Positions 34,459 to 36,518 of a stretch of 36,518 bases of DNA are shown piece after piece. Below the pieces are notes generated by a model that did not search any database, was not told the origin of the DNA, and was given only the letters and a program-made list of their open reading frames with translations. Source of the stretch: Candidatus Syntrophosphaera sp. GTDB lineage: Bacteria; Cloacimonadota; Cloacimonadia; Cloacimonadales; Cloacimonadaceae. Positions within the stretch are counted from its first letter, which is position 1. Each line of letters starts with the position of its first letter. Position numbers and translations under genes: made by a program. The DNA lies in the NCBI GenBank assembly GCA_019429425.1, contig JAHYIU010000011.1:1-36518 (forward strand), written 5' to 3'.

Positions 34459-35915
34459 ATGGCAAATAAAATTCTCAACCTGAAACTGAGCTACCGGGGA
34501 AAACAGCTGGATACCATCAAACAAGGCTCGGACTTTGTCAAGAAATGGTATATCGGCAGGGATAAACGCATCTTCTGGCACGTGCTGGATGACTCGAACA
34601 CCTTCCCGCCCAAGCATCAGTTGCTGGTAAAACGCGGCAGTGACTATTACCTCCAGCTACCCGCAGGATCAAGTATCAGCTGCAGCAAAGACAACAACCC
34701 CGTGGATGCGGCATTCCTGCAGCAAAACGGCATCCTGCAGGGAACGCAACTCAAACTGCGCAACGATATGGGCGGCACCGTCCAACTGCACCCGGACTAC
34801 GCCGTGGAGTTTGGATACACGGATCAGGTCTTGCCAGTTCTGGGCCTCAAGGAACAGGCCATTGTGGCTGATTGTGCCCAAGCGCCCTCCCTTTCCACCG
34901 TGGAACGCACCAACCGGGGACTCATCCTGCTGTTTCTGATCCTCGGCCTGGCCTTTATCCTGATCTACGATATCGTCCTCAAACCCCAGTCCACTGCGGA
35001 AAGGTCGCTTTCGGAAATGCTGGCCCAAATGGAACGGGCACATCGGATCGTGCCCCAATTTGGCGAGCAATCCCAGGATGTTGTGGAACCCTTTCAGAAT
35101 GATGTGCAGGAACCCCAAACCTATACAACTGGCCAAGCGGCCAGGAGAACCACCGCGGAGCCGTCCAGGCCCCGTTCGGCCCAGGCCGTTTTTGGCGATC
35201 TGGCCACTCCCGGCACTGCGGGACGGGACCGCGGCGCCTACCAGGCGACTGTCCTGAACGAATTTGTGACAGCCAGGCCCGGCAGCAGGGGGGGGGGAAC
35301 GGGACCGGTTTTTCCACTGGCGGACCGGGTGGTGAATACACACCCAGCGCCGGAGCCGGTTATGCCGGGACCTTTGACCCCGCCGCGACAGCGGGTTATA
35401 CACAAACGGAGCTTGGCCAGGTGGTCACCGGCAGAACACCCACCGGCGGGACCACCGTCAGGCCAAACATACCGGTGGAATCATTCACCGGCGACGCGGC
35501 CAAATTGCGCCAGCTCGCTCCGGAAAACGTGCCCATTGCCCAGACGCCCCAGATAGAAAGGATCAAACGCAGTTTCCAGGCCCAGGAAGTGACCACCCTC
35601 TCCGAGGCCAGCATCGCCGGTTCTGCCGCTGCCCGGGGTACGGACATAGACAACATCTATGAGCAGCTGAACCACCGCAAGGGGCAGATCAAGCAATCCT
35701 ACATCAGAAACTCAGCCATCCAGGCCTCCTCCGGCTCCATCACCGTCATCATGTACATAGACGGCGACGGCAGCGTCGTGGCCGACATCATCCCCAACAG
35801 CGCCACCTTCACCCAAAGCTTCCTCCAGGAAGTGAAGACCATCGTGGAGAACTGGCGTTTCAACGTTAGCAAGAAAACCAAATACCAATTCCAAATGCGC
35901 CTCAGCCAAAGCTAA
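34459..35915 (+). CDS. FHA-like/TonB-type protein with AgmX/PglI C-terminal domain, frame-interrupted in a G10 tract
   Basis: If rejoined the product is about 485 residues; the start at 34459 has GGAGG 5 nt upstream. Residues 1-130 look like a cytoplasmic FHA-like beta-sandwich (WYIGRDKRIFWHVLDD, KHQLLVKRG, YYLQLPAG). A membrane helix spans 154-174. Then a Pro/Gly/Thr-rich periplasmic linker leads to a TonB-like AgmX/PglI domain: HRKGQIKQSYIRNS, GSITVIMYIDGDGSVV, VKTIVENWRF. Upstream and downstream parts are in different frames. The switch (-1) falls in the G tract 35288-35297, and both sides look coding. Read straight through, the first frame would end at 35556 without the TonB domain. It may be phase variation, slippage or an assembly error. 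Confidence 0.85.
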
Positions 35916-35939
35916 ACGACATTTGCAAGAACAATAGGG

Positions 35940-35970
35940 GCCCCGTTCATCAGGACGGGGCTTTTTTTTT
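35940..35970 (+). terminator. Rho-independent terminator after the TonB-like gene
   Basis: A 7-bp GC stem (GCCCCGT / ACGGGGC, 8-nt loop) is followed directly by nine Ts, 24 nt after the stop codon. It closes the plus-strand block that starts at 25145 or 26398. Confidence 0.92.
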
Positions 35971-36021
35971 GTTCTCTTTCGAACCACGTGGGTCAGATAG
36001 TCAGAGGCAGATTGAAGGGGT

Positions 36022-36386
36022 GGCAAATTCCGCTTTGCCACAGCGGTCACAGAACGCTCAGCCTGTAGACAAACCAGTTTCAACCGGTGCAGGACAAGAG
36101 GCGGGGGGGGATTTACCCCGGGTATTGTATGGTGCACAGGTCTCTTGGCAAACATCCCCCATCCCTTCTCCAAACTCAGATCAAATCGGAGTTTGGAGAG
36201 GGTGCGGGGTCATGAAACTTGGATGTCTTCTTTTTAAAGTACGACGGCTGAAGCCGCTGCCTATTGTCCTTCACCCCACCTGTGGCGGGGTTTGTCAGTT
36301 GCGACAGCTGTCAGAGAAGTCTTCTGAATCCAGCAAGGTTGCCTTCAGGATCGGTCTCTGACCGCAGTGGCAAAGAGGAATTTGCC
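36022..36386. mobile_element. 365-bp MITE-like or REP-composite unit with 32-nt inverted ends
   Basis: 36022-36053 and 36355-36386 are inverted repeats matching at 29 of 32 positions. Each end is itself a small palindrome (GGCAAA..TTTGCC). Composite palindrome array copy B (36061-36296) lies between them. There is no open frame or transposase, so any mobility would be in trans. I did not find a clear target-site duplication. Confidence 0.55.
36061..36296 (+). repeat. Composite palindrome array, copy B
   Basis: The hairpin order is the same as in copy A. H1 is ACCAGT-TTCA-ACCGGT (36073-36088). H2 is a degenerate GGGG..CCCC unit with an 8-G run (36103-36122). H3 is a stem TCTCCAAACTC / GAGTTTGGAGA (36167-36177 / 36189-36199) with weak C/G clamps. 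H4 is CGGCT-GA-AGCCG (36245-36256). H5 is CCCCACC-TGT-GGCGGGG (36274-36290). Confidence 0.8.
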
Positions 36387-36450
36387 TTGTAACTGATCTT
36401 TCCCACATGTCTAATCTTCTGGGACACAGGAAGATAGTTAAAAATAGTTC

Positions 36451-36515
36451 TTGACAAAAGAACCTCGTATTATATTGTGGCACAATATTATACAAGCCAA
36501 ATACAAACGAGGTTC
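36451..36515 (+). promoter_or_regulatory. Promoter with two nested palindromes, pointing out of the window
   Basis: TTGACA (36451-36456), a 16-nt spacer and TATTGT (36473-36478) form a sigma-70-like promoter. A palindrome ATATTGTG-G-CACAATAT (36472-36488) covers the -10 region. An outer 9-bp inverted repeat GAACCTCGT / ACGAGGTTC lies at 36460-36468 and 36507-36515. These look like operator sites, or a 5' UTR stem, for the next gene. Confidence 0.55.
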
Positions 36516-36518
36516 AAA

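Larger units (their letters stand above)
35971..36450. other. Gene-free stretch with a repeat element, right end of window
   Basis: No supported gene lies between the terminator and the promoter at 36451. The stretch is almost filled by the 365-bp inverted-repeat-bounded unit (36022-36386). The remaining bases (35971-36021 and 36387-36450) show no feature I can name. Confidence 0.7.

Overview
The window looks like a chromosomal segment of an uncultured, anaerobic, diderm bacterium. My best guess is the Candidatus Cloacimonadota (WWE1) neighbourhood. This is inferred from the fused LpxC-FabZ protein, a six-gene Rnf operon, a split glycine dehydrogenase, GWxTD-domain proteins and many envelope TPR proteins. 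No rRNA or other phylogenetic marker is present to prove it. Lipid A genes and lipoproteins indicate an outer membrane. Rnf plus the glycine cleavage P-protein suggest an amino-acid-fermenting anaerobe.

Layout. Positions 1-11208 (minus strand) form a long, tightly packed gene train. Read 5' to 3' it runs gcvPA, gcvPB, a Skp/OmpH-like chaperone, lpxD, lpxC-fabZ, lpxA, a WecA/MraY-type glycosyl-1-phosphate transferase, an RNase Z-like metallo-beta-lactamase, a TPR lipoprotein, a DUF5683-type protein, a fibronectin-III-like lipoprotein and the first 40 codons of a UvrD/PcrA helicase. Positions 11515-16833 (minus) carry rnfCDGEAB with its own terminator. A 42-bp near-perfect inverted repeat lies on each side of this operon.

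Positions 16834-18722 hold no convincing gene. The stretch is packed with short tandem repeats, REP-like palindromes and one composite palindrome array. From 18723 the plus strand carries dnaE (with an apparently intact PHP active site), translationally coupled to two secreted GWxTD-domain proteins. A short AT-rich UPF0102/YraN gene follows on the minus strand.

Positions 25145-35915 (plus) carry a likely envelope machine: a predicted outer-membrane protein, a 1963-residue periplasmic TPR protein, a small secreted protein, an ExbB/TolQ homologue, two ExbD/TolR homologues and a TonB-like protein with an AgmX/PglI-type C-terminus. The layout recalls the Agl/Glt gliding motor of Myxococcus and Ton/Tol energy transduction, but the TPR partner and domain set are unusual. 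The first ExbD has Asn where the proton-carrying Asp normally sits, while the second keeps the Asp. The TonB-like gene is interrupted by a frame change in a 10-G tract. A strong terminator closes this block.

Positions 35971-36518 contain a second copy of the composite palindrome array inside a 365-bp unit bounded by 32-nt inverted repeats. They end with a promoter, overlapped by two nested palindromes, that points to a gene beyond the window.
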